Below, piece by piece: positions 46,359 to 56,433 of a DNA stretch of 64,000 nucleotides (its first letter is position 1; each line of letters opens with the position of its first letter). This stretch comes from Aquimarina spinulae (lineage in GTDB: Bacteria > Bacteroidota > Bacteroidia > Flavobacteriales > Flavobacteriaceae), in the NCBI RefSeq assembly GCF_943373825.1, contig NZ_CALSBP010000002.1, positions 3,027,501 to 3,091,500 on the forward strand, given 5' to 3'. Made by a program: the position numbers and the translations under genes. A model generated the notes under the pieces. The model did not search any database, was not told the DNA's origin, and saw only the letters and a program-made list of their open reading frames with translations.

Positions 46359-46769
46359 ATGGAAAATAAAGATTCTTTTTTAGGTACAGGGTGGGGATTT
46401 CCACCAGAGTTTAATAAAACGGCAAAACATGTATTGATGACCTCTAATGAGGAAGATATCAAGAAGAGTTTAGAGATTTTATTGACAACCAGGTTAGGAG
46501 AAAGAATTATGGTGCCTAATTACGGATGTAACCTGGATGAGCTTCTTTTTAAACCTTTGGATAGAACCTTAAAAACTTTTGTAATCGAACTGATTAAAAC
46601 AGCAATACTCTATCATGAACCCAGAATAGATGTAATTAAAATAGACATCTCTGAAACAGATGAGTTAGAAGGGAAATTGCTAGTGAAAATTGATTATTTA
46701 ATTAGAAGTACCAACTCAAGAAGAAATGTAGTTTTTCCTTTCTATAAAGAAGAAGGAACCAACATATAA
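46359..46769 (+). CDS. eCIS baseplate wedge protein, gp25/GPW family (Pvc9-like)
   Basis: A 136-residue protein with the gp25-like signature (LEILLTTRLGERIMVPNYGCNLDELLFKPLD). It starts the sheath on the baseplate in phages and CISs. It is encoded 2 bp after PAAR and 15 bp before the large baseplate gene. Confidence 0.94.
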   Translation: MENKDSFLGTGWGFPPEFNKTAKHVLMTSNEEDIKKSLEILLTTRLGERIMVPNYGCNLDELLFKPLDRTLKTFVIELIKTAILYHEPRIDVIKIDISETDELEGKLLVKIDYLIRSTNSRRNVVFPFYKEEGTNI

Positions 46770-46784
46770 TGCGCTAATAAAACT

Positions 46785-49700
46785 ATGTGTAACGACGGTA
46801 AACATACAGACAATATAATTTTCCAAAGAAATGGAACCGATCAGGAGGAACGCTTTAACAGTGTCTTGGATCCAGCTAATTTAGAACTTCATGATTTTGA
46901 TCTTGAAGATTGGTTGTTGTTTGCGTATAATTTTGCCAAACACATAAATTTCTTTGAAACAAATGATAATCAGATCCCGTCAGGTGATTGGCAAGAACTT
47001 TTTAATCATTTCGATTTTACTAATCAAGATATTCCTAAAAGAACAGATAGCGATTATCAATTGCTGAAAAATAAGATTTCCAAAACGATTGAAGATCTTG
47101 AAGCTAAAAGTAGTATCACTCCTCATATGACATTGTTTATATGCTTTTTAAGGTTATTAGAATTTTCTAAGCAACGATTTAATAGCATTACCAAAAGACA
47201 TCTGGATTTTTTCTATAAGGAAATATTACAGATAGAAAAACTACCAGCGACAGAGGATAAAGCCCATATAATTTTCGAACTAGCTAAAAAAAGTGTAGAA
47301 GAGAGAGTTGTAAAAGAAACTGCATTAGACGGTGGTAAAGATATAAATGGCAATAAACTCATTTATAAAACCACTGAAGAACTTATTGCCAATAAGGCCA
47401 AGGTTGCACAACTAAAGAGTTTATATAATGATATCAATCTGGGTGAGATCAAATATAGTTCGATAGCTAATTCGTTAGATGGACTAGAAGAGGCTTTACC
47501 AGATGATGCAAATTATTGGCTTCCGTTCGGGTATACATCAGGAGAGAAAAGATATACAGAGTTGCCAGACGCCAGATTAGGCTTTGCAATAGCATCTCCG
47601 ATGTTTCAATTGTCAGAAGGAACAAGAACTATAAGAATTGAAGTTAACTTCAAGGAAGATTTTGTGCTGACTAGGTTTAGAAAATTTACTGAAGAACAAT
47701 TAGCAGAAAAAGAAGAAGAAGAAAATTTAGCTCCTGATAAGGTTAAGGAGTACTTATTAAATACGATTAGTGTACTCTATAGCTCAGAAGAGCAGTGGAT
47801 AGATCTTTCATCATTTTTGCAAGAAACAGATGAAAACATTTTAAAACCAGAGTCTACAATAGACGGAAATACACTTACATTAGTTTTTGAGATTCCTAAA
47901 GAAGCACCTGCCATTGTTCCTTATAACCAGGAAGTTTTGGGTGAAAAATTCACTTCTGATTTTCCGATAATTCGTTTTTTAATTGATACAAAAGTTCAGG
48001 ATACAGATCCCGTAAATGATCAACCGTTACCATCAGAAGAAGTGTTTAATCAAGGCCATATTCTTTTTAGAAATTTAGTAAAGAAAAAAATTCAAAATAT
48101 AACTACCAAAGTAGATGTTACGGGTGTGAAATCTTTGATTTTAGAAAATGATACGGGTACACTCAATGCAAAGAAGCCTTTTTACCCATTTACAACCCAA
48201 CCTATTACAGGATCCTCTTTTACAATTGATTATCCAGAAATATTTTTAAAGAAGTGGGGTGATCTAAGTATAAATATTAAGTGGAAAAATACACCTCCCA
48301 ATTGTTTCAAACAACATTATCTGGCCTATAAAGAAGATTACCTTAACGGAATAAGTAAAGAGATCTTTATAGATGGTATGTTCACTAATCCTAATGTGGG
48401 TGACATTTCTGCAAATCAACCTGAAGATTTTGTTGATGCACCATCAGATATCACATCAGATAATGGAGCATTAGTATTGAATACCAATGATGAAGATCTG
48501 ATCGTTAAAAACGACGGGTATTTTACAGCTACTTCCGCGGTTTTACTCAATGAAGTTTGGAAAGATAGCGAAAACTCTGTGCCGTTATTTAAAAATAAAA
48601 ACAACAATTATGATTGTGATAACCAACAAGATAATGAAGAGGGCGAAATGCCTACTTATGAAACTAATTTTTCAATTGATTTAGATAGTGATCGATTGAC
48701 AAAAAGTGGACCTATTCGCTTGACATTAGATCAATCCTTTTTACACTCATTATTTCCTAGGATTTATACTTTGGCATTATCCAGTGATAATGATGAAACT
48801 CTGATACCTAATGACCCATATACACCTTTTGCAGATACCATAAGCCTTAGTTATAGCGCAGAAGAAGATACAGATTTTGCAGTAGATAGTGAAAACGAAT
48901 ATATCAACAATAGAATACAACTATTTCATGAAGATCCATTTGGACAATATGAAGAACATTCTTATTTAAAAATACAAGCGCAGAAGAAAAGCATCCTAAC
49001 TAAAAATGCAGATACTGATAGTTGGATTGTACCTGATTATTGTCACGGAGGTGAATTATATATCGGATTAGAAGAAGCAGAAGTTTCGCAGCAGATTTCA
49101 TTATTGTTTCAAATTTTAGAAGGTAGTGAAAACCCAGATGTAGATTCATTTGTTGGAAAACAAAAAGTAGAGTGGGCAGTACTCTGCAATAATCAATGGA
49201 TGGACCTTGAAGAAAGCTTGCTGAACAATGGTATTGATAATTTCTTAAAATCGGGCATTGTTAAATTTAGTATTCCAAAACAAGCCACCAAAATCAACAC
49301 TCGACTTCCAAAAGATTTTATTTGGATAAGAGCCAAAATGCACAAGGATTATGATGCGGTTTGTAAAGTGATTGACATTATGGCGCAGGCAGTATTGGCT
49401 CAATTTGAAAACAACAATAATGAGCTAACGCATCTCTATAATGGACTTCCTGCAGAATCTATCTCAAAACTAATTAGTAGGGTGCCGCAGATAAAAGGTG
49501 CTTCACAACCCTACAACTCTTTTGATGGAAAACCACTAGAGTCTGATGCCGAATATTACAGAAGAATCAGCGAAAGGTTAAGACATAAAAATAGAGCCAT
49601 TACACTTTGGGATTACGAACATTTAATTATGCAAGAGTTTCCAGAAGTGTTTAGAGTAAAATGCTTGAATCATACCTCGAATGACTCTTTTTTATCACCA

Positions 49701-50273
49701 GGAGATGTAACGTTGGTTGCTATTCCAGATATCGTAGACAAAAATGTTTTTGACATATTCGAACCCAGACTGAGTACAGCCACTCTTAATAAAATTCAAA
49801 ACTTCATTAATCAATTAAACACCATGCATGTAGAAGCCTTGGTGATGAATCCTCAATATGAGCAAGTACTAATTAAATTGAATGTAAAGTTTTATCAGCA
49901 ATACGATGAGAACTTTTACCAAAAACAATTAAACGAAGATCTTGTCAAGTTCCTATCTCCATGGGCATTTGATACTTCACAAGAAATTGTTTTTGGAATA
50001 GAATTAAATCGTAGCACGCTTATTGACTATGTTGAGAAGCTATTCTATGTCGATTACTTATCCGAATTAGAAATGGCTAAACATCCTGATGGGGTAGAAG
50101 TCCCAGAAAATCCAAAGGATGAAGACTATCTAGAACAATTAGAATTTGTTCAGGTACTTTCTCCAACCAGTCCAAAACATATTTTGGTATCAGCAAAAAA
50201 TCATCTGATATCAACCGATATTAAAATTTGTGATCCTATTATAATTGAAGAAGCAGAAACATGTCAGTATTAA
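46785..50273 (+). CDS. eCIS large baseplate protein (gp6/J-like, Pvc11-like)
   Basis: A 1162-residue protein. The N-terminal ~250 residues are a helical domain. The centre is beta-rich, and the C-terminal part has the baseplate-J/gp6 pattern (SDAEYYRRISERLRHKNRAITLWDYEHLIMQEFPEVFRVKCLNH, then LNKIQNFINQLNTMHVEALVMNP). It forms the wedge ring of the baseplate. The last 13 bases overlap the next baseplate gene, so translation is probably coupled. Confidence 0.88.
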   Translation: MCNDGKHTDNIIFQRNGTDQEERFNSVLDPANLELHDFDLEDWLLFAYNFAKHINFFETNDNQIPSGDWQELFNHFDFTNQDIPKRTDSDYQLLKNKISKTIEDLEAKSSITPHMTLFICFLRLLEFSKQRFNSITKRHLDFFYKEILQIEKLPATEDKAHIIFELAKKSVEERVVKETALDGGKDINGNKLIYKTTEELIANKAKVAQLKSLYNDINLGEIKYSSIANSLDGLEEALPDDANYWLPFGYTSGEKRYTELPDARLGFAIASPMFQLSEGTRTIRIEVNFKEDFVLTRFRKFTEEQLAEKEEEENLAPDKVKEYLLNTISVLYSSEEQWIDLSSFLQETDENILKPESTIDGNTLTLVFEIPKEAPAIVPYNQEVLGEKFTSDFPIIRFLIDTKVQDTDPVNDQPLPSEEVFNQGHILFRNLVKKKIQNITTKVDVTGVKSLILENDTGTLNAKKPFYPFTTQPITGSSFTIDYPEIFLKKWGDLSINIKWKNTPPNCFKQHYLAYKEDYLNGISKEIFIDGMFTNPNVGDISANQPEDFVDAPSDITSDNGALVLNTNDEDLIVKNDGYFTATSAVLLNEVWKDSENSVPLFKNKNNNYDCDNQQDNEEGEMPTYETNFSIDLDSDRLTKSGPIRLTLDQSFLHSLFPRIYTLALSSDNDETLIPNDPYTPFADTISLSYSAEEDTDFAVDSENEYINNRIQLFHEDPFGQYEEHSYLKIQAQKKSILTKNADTDSWIVPDYCHGGELYIGLEEAEVSQQISLLFQILEGSENPDVDSFVGKQKVEWAVLCNNQWMDLEESLLNNGIDNFLKSGIVKFSIPKQATKINTRLPKDFIWIRAKMHKDYDAVCKVIDIMAQAVLAQFENNNNELTHLYNGLPAESISKLISRVPQIKGASQPYNSFDGKPLESDAEYYRRISERLRHKNRAITLWDYEHLIMQEFPEVFRVKCLNHTSNDSFLSPGDVTLVAIPDIVDKNVFDIFEPRLSTATLNKIQNFINQLNTMHVEALVMNPQYEQVLIKLNVKFYQQYDENFYQKQLNEDLVKFLSPWAFDTSQEIVFGIELNRSTLIDYVEKLFYVDYLSELEMAKHPDGVEVPENPKDEDYLEQLEFVQVLSPTSPKHILVSAKNHLISTDIKICDPIIIEEAETCQY

Positions 50274-52963
50274 ACGAACATATTAGCATACCCAAAAAAG
50301 TCGCTACACAAGACGATTTAGACTTTTTCTATTTAAAAGAAAAAGGCATAGAATATATAGAGCAATTAGGCGGCAAGTTATGGACAGACTTTAACTCGCA
50401 TGATCCGGGGATTACGATGCTAGAAATGCTTTGTTATGCTATTTCTGATTTAGGAATGAGAATTGAGCTCCCTATAGAAAATGTACTAGCTTCTAATGAT
50501 ATTACCAAAAATGTAAAAACACAGTTTTTCAAAGCTTCAGAAGTGTTGCCTACCAGCCCGGTAACTGCATTGGATTATCGCAAACTTTTTATAGATATAG
50601 AAGGGGTTAAGAATTGCTGGTTAGCAAAGCATAAAAAGAAAGTATATGCTAACTGTAAAGATGATCTGTTGTCCTATAATCCAGAAGATTTTAGTTTGAT
50701 TCCGAGTGGGCAAAAAAAAGAATTTGTACTCAAAGGCTTATATGATTTATATGTTGATTTTGAAGAGCTAGACCAATCGGGTATAGATCAGGTAACCGAA
50801 AAAATTAGAGAACGCTATCATGCATATCGAAATCTTTGCGAAGATTTAGTTACGATAGAAAAAATACAGGAATTCCCGGTAAAAATTTGTGCAGATATAG
50901 AGGTAAGTACAGATGCAGATGAAGAAAAAGTACATGCGTTGATGCTAAGAGCAATCGATGCATATTTCTCAACCACCGTAAATTTTTATTCATTGACTCA
51001 AATGCTTGATAATGGATATTCAACTTTAGAGATTTTCGATGGTCCAGTTTTACAAAATGGTTTTATAGATACGAATGAACTTATCGAAGCAGATTTACGC
51101 AGCGAAGTAAGGTTGTCGGATATCATGAAAATCATTATGGGTATTCCCGGAGTCGCTAATATAAAAGATATCTCGCTGGGCTATTGTGGGGATCAAACTA
51201 CTGATACCAATGAATGGGTGATATGTCTGGAAGAATATGAAAAACCAATTGTGTGTGATGAAAGCGTTTTTAACTACAACAAAGGATTATTACCACTCAA
51301 TATTAATAAAAAACAGGTCGATATTTATCTCGAAGAATTAGAGAAAGAAGAACAAGACGCTATTGCTGAAGCAGGAGCAGATAAAGAACTCGAAATTCCA
51401 AAAGGGAAATATCTTAAAACTGATAGTTATACAACCGTTCAAAATGATTTCCCTGACACCTATGGGATTAATGAGGTAGGATTACCTGCTAGATCAACTA
51501 CTGCAAGAAAGTCGCAAGCCAAGCAACTTAAAGGATATCTATTATTTTTTGATCAGATTTTGGCTAGTTATTTTAAGCATTTAGGTCAAGTTAAAGAATT
51601 ACTCTCTGTAAGCGGAAACTTAACGCAAACTTTCTTTACTCAGGCCATACAGGATGTACAGAATCTAGACGAATTGGTTTCAAATTATCCTATGGATAAC
51701 GATGAATATCTAACCAATGTGCTATATGAGGATCTGGATAACAATATTGAAAGGAGAAACGAGATTTTAGATCATTTGTTAGCGCGATTTGCAGAACGAT
51801 TTACTGAGTATTCTTTTATTATGAAGTCTATTTATGCTAACACTACAGATGAAGTAGTACTAAGAAATAAAGAAGATTTTTTAAAAGATTATAAGGTTGT
51901 TAGCAAAGATCGAGGTAATGCGTTTAACTATTATAATCAGCCTACAGAAAATCTTTGGAATACTTCTAATGTTTCAGGTGTACAAAAAAGGATCGCTCGT
52001 CTTTTAGGGATTAAAGATTATAATAGAAGACACCTCACAGATTCTTTTGTAGAAATATATGATCTGATCAATAGTGATAATCAAAAAGTGTATAGATGGA
52101 GAATTAAAGATCTGAATAATTCCATCGTATTATCTGGTACAGAAGAATATTTTGATGCCGCTGCCGCAAATAGGGAGTTGTTTTTTGCTGTTCTTCAAAT
52201 TATTCAAACCAGAGAATTTAAAGTTGAAGAAGTTTTTAAAGAAGGATTCTCTGATCATGCAGAGATTGATAATATACAGATTCATCAAGCTGATTCTGGT
52301 AAATATTCTTATGACATTATTAATCCTGCCATAGAGGATGAAAATGACCCAGATAGAATCATAGCAAAGCGATTCACCTATTATCAAACAAAAGGAGAAA
52401 TAAAACAATCCATTCTGGATCTTATAAAATTTATGAAGGAAGATTTTACAGAAGAAGGGTTATTTATTGTGGAGCATATGATGCTTCGTCCGGATATTAA
52501 TCAAACAGATGTAAATGAAAGTGTTTTTATGCCAATTTGTACAGATGAATGTACCAATTGTGAGCCGATAGATCCCTATTCTTATCGTGTGAGTATCGTA
52601 CTGCCTGGATATACACTTAGGTTTTCTAATACAGATTTTAGAAACTACATGGAACGAATTATCAAAGAAGAATTACCCGCCCATGTCCTAGCCAAAATAT
52701 GTTGGGTTGGGTATAGAGAAAATGAAGTAGAAGACCCCAACGATAACGAATTATTGCAGTTTGAAAATGCATACAAAGCATATCTTCTGGCTAACACATC
52801 ACTTGACCAAGAACAGCCAGAACCAGAACTAATTGAACTTATTGAAGCATTATCTAGTCTTAACAATGTATATCCAACAGGAAGACTATTTGATTGCGAC
52901 AATGAGAATGAAGAATTATACGGAAGAATAATTTTAGGAAAAACGAATTTAGGATCATTATAA
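50261..52963 (+). CDS. eCIS large baseplate protein (Pvc12-like)
   Basis: A 900-residue protein. It begins with a region typical of CIS wedge proteins (YLKEKGIEYIEQLGGKLWTDFNSHDPGITMLEMLCYAISDLGMRIELPI). Its C-terminal region has a Cys-rich turn (CTDECTNCEPIDPYSYRVSIVLPGY) and ends in helices. It pairs with the preceding Pvc11-like protein in the baseplate wedges. Confidence 0.88.
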   Translation: MSVLNEHISIPKKVATQDDLDFFYLKEKGIEYIEQLGGKLWTDFNSHDPGITMLEMLCYAISDLGMRIELPIENVLASNDITKNVKTQFFKASEVLPTSPVTALDYRKLFIDIEGVKNCWLAKHKKKVYANCKDDLLSYNPEDFSLIPSGQKKEFVLKGLYDLYVDFEELDQSGIDQVTEKIRERYHAYRNLCEDLVTIEKIQEFPVKICADIEVSTDADEEKVHALMLRAIDAYFSTTVNFYSLTQMLDNGYSTLEIFDGPVLQNGFIDTNELIEADLRSEVRLSDIMKIIMGIPGVANIKDISLGYCGDQTTDTNEWVICLEEYEKPIVCDESVFNYNKGLLPLNINKKQVDIYLEELEKEEQDAIAEAGADKELEIPKGKYLKTDSYTTVQNDFPDTYGINEVGLPARSTTARKSQAKQLKGYLLFFDQILASYFKHLGQVKELLSVSGNLTQTFFTQAIQDVQNLDELVSNYPMDNDEYLTNVLYEDLDNNIERRNEILDHLLARFAERFTEYSFIMKSIYANTTDEVVLRNKEDFLKDYKVVSKDRGNAFNYYNQPTENLWNTSNVSGVQKRIARLLGIKDYNRRHLTDSFVEIYDLINSDNQKVYRWRIKDLNNSIVLSGTEEYFDAAAANRELFFAVLQIIQTREFKVEEVFKEGFSDHAEIDNIQIHQADSGKYSYDIINPAIEDENDPDRIIAKRFTYYQTKGEIKQSILDLIKFMKEDFTEEGLFIVEHMMLRPDINQTDVNESVFMPICTDECTNCEPIDPYSYRVSIVLPGYTLRFSNTDFRNYMERIIKEELPAHVLAKICWVGYRENEVEDPNDNELLQFENAYKAYLLANTSLDQEQPEPELIELIEALSSLNNVYPTGRLFDCDNENEELYGRIILGKTNLGSL

Positions 52964-52974
52964 AAATCATTAAA

Positions 52975-55900
52975 ATGTCAACCAAGCTTTCAACTATAAC
53001 AACACAGTATCGAAGATTTACAAAAAATCAGGTGCTTACAGAAGGACACCTTAATGAGATCGTAGACTTTTTTGATGATCAAGATCGCTTGAGCAGAATT
53101 TGCCTTAGCGGTGTTGGAATTGTCTGTGGATTTAAGGTGTCGTGCGATGAGGTAAACAGCACAATTTCTATTTCTCAAGGAGCAGGAGTTACTACCGATG
53201 GAGATCTTTTTCATCTGTATCAAATTGATCAGGTAGAAGGGACAAAAATCATGAACATAGAGGTTAAAGAATATACTCATTATAAAGTCTATAATAATGA
53301 AAAGGCAAATTACACACCTTTTTTCTATGATGGAGATAATCAGCTAGAGATTTTTGAATTGCTTACCACAGAACAAGCCGAGATAGAAAACGATGATCAT
53401 TTTGTACTTAGTGCGCTTCAAGGTAATACTGGCTTGGCAGTAAAAGAGGGAGTGGTATTACTATATCTTGAACAATACGAAAAAGAACTTGATCTATGTG
53501 TTAGTCTGTCCTGTGATAATCAAGGACAAGAAATGATAGGTAACTATAAAGCACTATTAGTGAGCAAAACCGTTGCAGAACAGATCAATGATGATGACCC
53601 TATTATAAGTAAAACGAATTTCTCGAATTTGTTTCATCAGTTGCCAGATGTAAGAGCTAATCGGGTAGTATGTCAACCAGAGGATTTTATACATTACAGA
53701 GAGCTTCAAAGAAGCTTTACTAACAGATTGTATCGAAATAATGTAGTTGGTGATCTTAGATTTGGTTTTCAGACCTTATTAACTGCAATGCAAATGCCAA
53801 TATTATTAGGAGCTATAGAAGATAATCTAGAGGCCTTATATTCATTTCCTGAAAATGATGTTCCACCTGATTTTCAATATAGGCATGACTTGTTTAAAGA
53901 TGTTGTGGATACCTACAATGAAATTAAGGAACTTCTATTTAATATGGATTGCACTTCTTGCTGTCCGGATATTATGTCGTTCCCTAAACATCTTATGCTT
54001 GGTGAGGTTGAGAAAACAGGACCGTGTTATGAATATAGACATGGTTTTTACAAATCGCCATTGCTAACTGATCAAAATGTAAGTACTTGTTCAGATTGTC
54101 TTACGGCAGATGGACTAGTACAACCAGGAAATGATACTACATTAGAAGAATTTATTATCGATCTTGAAGGTAATGAGATTGACATGTGTTATGGTGAAAA
54201 CTCAGATGAGCAACGATTACATAGTCTTATAAAAAGAGCAGTTCAATTGCTAGCAAATTACAATGCCAATTATACATTTATAAAGATTACACCTTCTTTT
54301 GATCTTGGTAAACTTAGTAAGAAAGCGATACCTTTTTACAACAATGTTGGTGAACACCTTATTCAATTATGGGATTATGATAAAACTGTTCTAGGTAAAC
54401 ATAGAAATAATCTAGGTTATCACAGAGATTTATTAAATACAAAACGCCCATTAGAAATCTGCATAGATCATGATTTTTATAGAATCGAAGGACATCAAGG
54501 ACGAAACTATATAGATGCATTACAGGTAATACAGGATATCAGACGTGAACATGGTTTGGGGTTTAATGTTGTAGTATTAAAAATTAATGAATCCGACGCC
54601 CAGGAGTTTGTAGAGAATTATACTACGTTTTATTTGAATAAGAATCACGGATTCGAACATAAAGGAGGTGTTGCACCTGGAGGTACATTTATAATGGTCT
54701 ATATAGAAGGTGAATTTACATCTTATCCGTATCCTTATGGATATGGCTATCCGTATCCATATCCTGGGCCATCGTTAGCAGGTGATTTTGAAGGTGACGG
54801 AGAGGGAGAAGGAATTGAGGTTCTTAATCCTGTAATAGCTGATTTTACATTGCCGTATATGTGTTGCGATGAAAACTTTATCACACTCAGCTTACCCACT
54901 CAAGAACTTTGTTTTGACGAAACTACAGTACCATTACCTTTCCATATAACACCAACAGGAGGATATGTAGAAGCGCAAGTTCCGATTGGGCTTAATGGAG
55001 GAGTTACTATAAATCAGTTTGGTGAGTTTGTTTTTGACCCTAATTTGGTTAGCGAAGAGTTGATTGGAGAGACAATCACATTTACCGTAAACAATTTTGC
55101 CACAGAATGCGAGATTGTTATTACCAGAAGACCAGAGTTTGGAATTGCCGTAGCTAATATCTCGGAACCAACCGAAGACAATCAGGTAACAGTAACCTTC
55201 AATATTACGGGAGACAATCTTGAAGAAAATTTAGAATACACTTGGGATTTTGGAGATGGATCGAATCAGGCTCAATCAACTGAAACAACTGTGGAACATA
55301 CCTATCAATTCGCAATTTCAGGGGTGTTTACATTTACAGTTGTTGTGCAAGGAGGATTAAATGATTGTGCGAACCGCGAAGAGTTAGAAGTCATTATCGA
55401 AGTTCCAGAAGAAATCTTAGTAACCATTGAGTCTAGTACAATTTGTAGGGGAGATGATGTATTTTATCCTTTTACGGTTCAACCAGAGGAAGCACAAGTA
55501 GCAATTACAGGGCAAGGAGTATCTTTTAGAAATGATCGTTTCGTATTTAGAGCTACTGATGTACCAGCTTCAGTGAGCTCTGTTCCTATTCTGGTTAATG
55601 GAGAATCTTCTGGAATAATAATTACTATACAAGAACAACCATCAGCTCAGTTCACTCATTTGATTGAAGAGAATACCCTAGTATTAACTAATAACTCTCA
55701 AAATGCAGCTCGATATCTCTGGAGTGTTGCAGGAGAAGAAATCGAACGTACAAGCCGATCACAAGTAAGACGATCACTTGATCTTTACGAAGGAACTTCA
55801 ATTCAGGTATCTCTTAACGCCATAAGTGAATTTTGTGGAGAACGAGAGGATGGACCAAGAACGATTAACATAAGAGAAGAGGAACAAGCTGAATTTTCTA

Positions 55901-56421
55901 TTGCAGAAGAGGTTTGTTTTGATGGCCAGGAAGCAATAGAGGTTCCTTATGAGGTAATACCAAGAGGAGCTAGTGTTGAGTTACAAGAATCATTTAGAGG
56001 AATAGAGATAATTGAGAATGCTATAAGAATGCTACCGGAGTTTAATTCTTTTGATCAACCTATTACGTTTTTAGTAGAAGGTAATGAAGTAAGGACACAA
56101 ACTGTTATTAGAAAAGCTCCTTTAGTTGAAATAGTAATTCCGCCTAGACGAGAGTTGGTTATTCCATTTGGAGAGAATAGAATTGAGGTTCAATTTCGTT
56201 TAAATAATCTTAACGAATTTAATGAAGATACATACAGGTATCAATGGAGTTTTGGTGATCAAACAACTTCTAATGACAAAGAGCCTGTCCATACATATGT
56301 AATTGAGGAGTTACTGACAAATCCAGTCATCTTTGGTGTCAGACTAAATATAGAAAATACTGTCTGTAGCACAACTAGTTTTACAATTGAAGTCCCTATC
56401 GAAGTAATAATATTAGGTTAA
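52975..56421 (+). CDS. eCIS-associated PKD-domain protein, candidate tail fibre
   Basis: A 1148-residue protein without a signal peptide. The N-terminal ~580 residues (TITTQYRRFTKNQVLTEGHLNEIVDFF, LSGVGIVCGFKVSCDE) look like a baseplate-attaching part. A Tyr/Pro/Gly tract (YPYPYGYGYPYPYPGP) near residue 585 acts as a hinge. The C-terminal half contains Ig/PKD-like domains, two with clear PKD motifs (YTWDFGDGSNQ, YQWSFGDQTTSNDKEPVHTY). It occupies the Pvc13 fibre position, so a receptor- or surface-binding appendage is inferred. Confidence 0.7.
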   Translation: MSTKLSTITTQYRRFTKNQVLTEGHLNEIVDFFDDQDRLSRICLSGVGIVCGFKVSCDEVNSTISISQGAGVTTDGDLFHLYQIDQVEGTKIMNIEVKEYTHYKVYNNEKANYTPFFYDGDNQLEIFELLTTEQAEIENDDHFVLSALQGNTGLAVKEGVVLLYLEQYEKELDLCVSLSCDNQGQEMIGNYKALLVSKTVAEQINDDDPIISKTNFSNLFHQLPDVRANRVVCQPEDFIHYRELQRSFTNRLYRNNVVGDLRFGFQTLLTAMQMPILLGAIEDNLEALYSFPENDVPPDFQYRHDLFKDVVDTYNEIKELLFNMDCTSCCPDIMSFPKHLMLGEVEKTGPCYEYRHGFYKSPLLTDQNVSTCSDCLTADGLVQPGNDTTLEEFIIDLEGNEIDMCYGENSDEQRLHSLIKRAVQLLANYNANYTFIKITPSFDLGKLSKKAIPFYNNVGEHLIQLWDYDKTVLGKHRNNLGYHRDLLNTKRPLEICIDHDFYRIEGHQGRNYIDALQVIQDIRREHGLGFNVVVLKINESDAQEFVENYTTFYLNKNHGFEHKGGVAPGGTFIMVYIEGEFTSYPYPYGYGYPYPYPGPSLAGDFEGDGEGEGIEVLNPVIADFTLPYMCCDENFITLSLPTQELCFDETTVPLPFHITPTGGYVEAQVPIGLNGGVTINQFGEFVFDPNLVSEELIGETITFTVNNFATECEIVITRRPEFGIAVANISEPTEDNQVTVTFNITGDNLEENLEYTWDFGDGSNQAQSTETTVEHTYQFAISGVFTFTVVVQGGLNDCANREELEVIIEVPEEILVTIESSTICRGDDVFYPFTVQPEEAQVAITGQGVSFRNDRFVFRATDVPASVSSVPILVNGESSGIIITIQEQPSAQFTHLIEENTLVLTNNSQNAARYLWSVAGEEIERTSRSQVRRSLDLYEGTSIQVSLNAISEFCGEREDGPRTINIREEEQAEFSIAEEVCFDGQEAIEVPYEVIPRGASVELQESFRGIEIIENAIRMLPEFNSFDQPITFLVEGNEVRTQTVIRKAPLVEIVIPPRRELVIPFGENRIEVQFRLNNLNEFNEDTYRYQWSFGDQTTSNDKEPVHTYVIEELLTNPVIFGVRLNIENTVCSTTSFTIEVPIEVIILG

Positions 56422-56433
56422 TATAAATCATTT

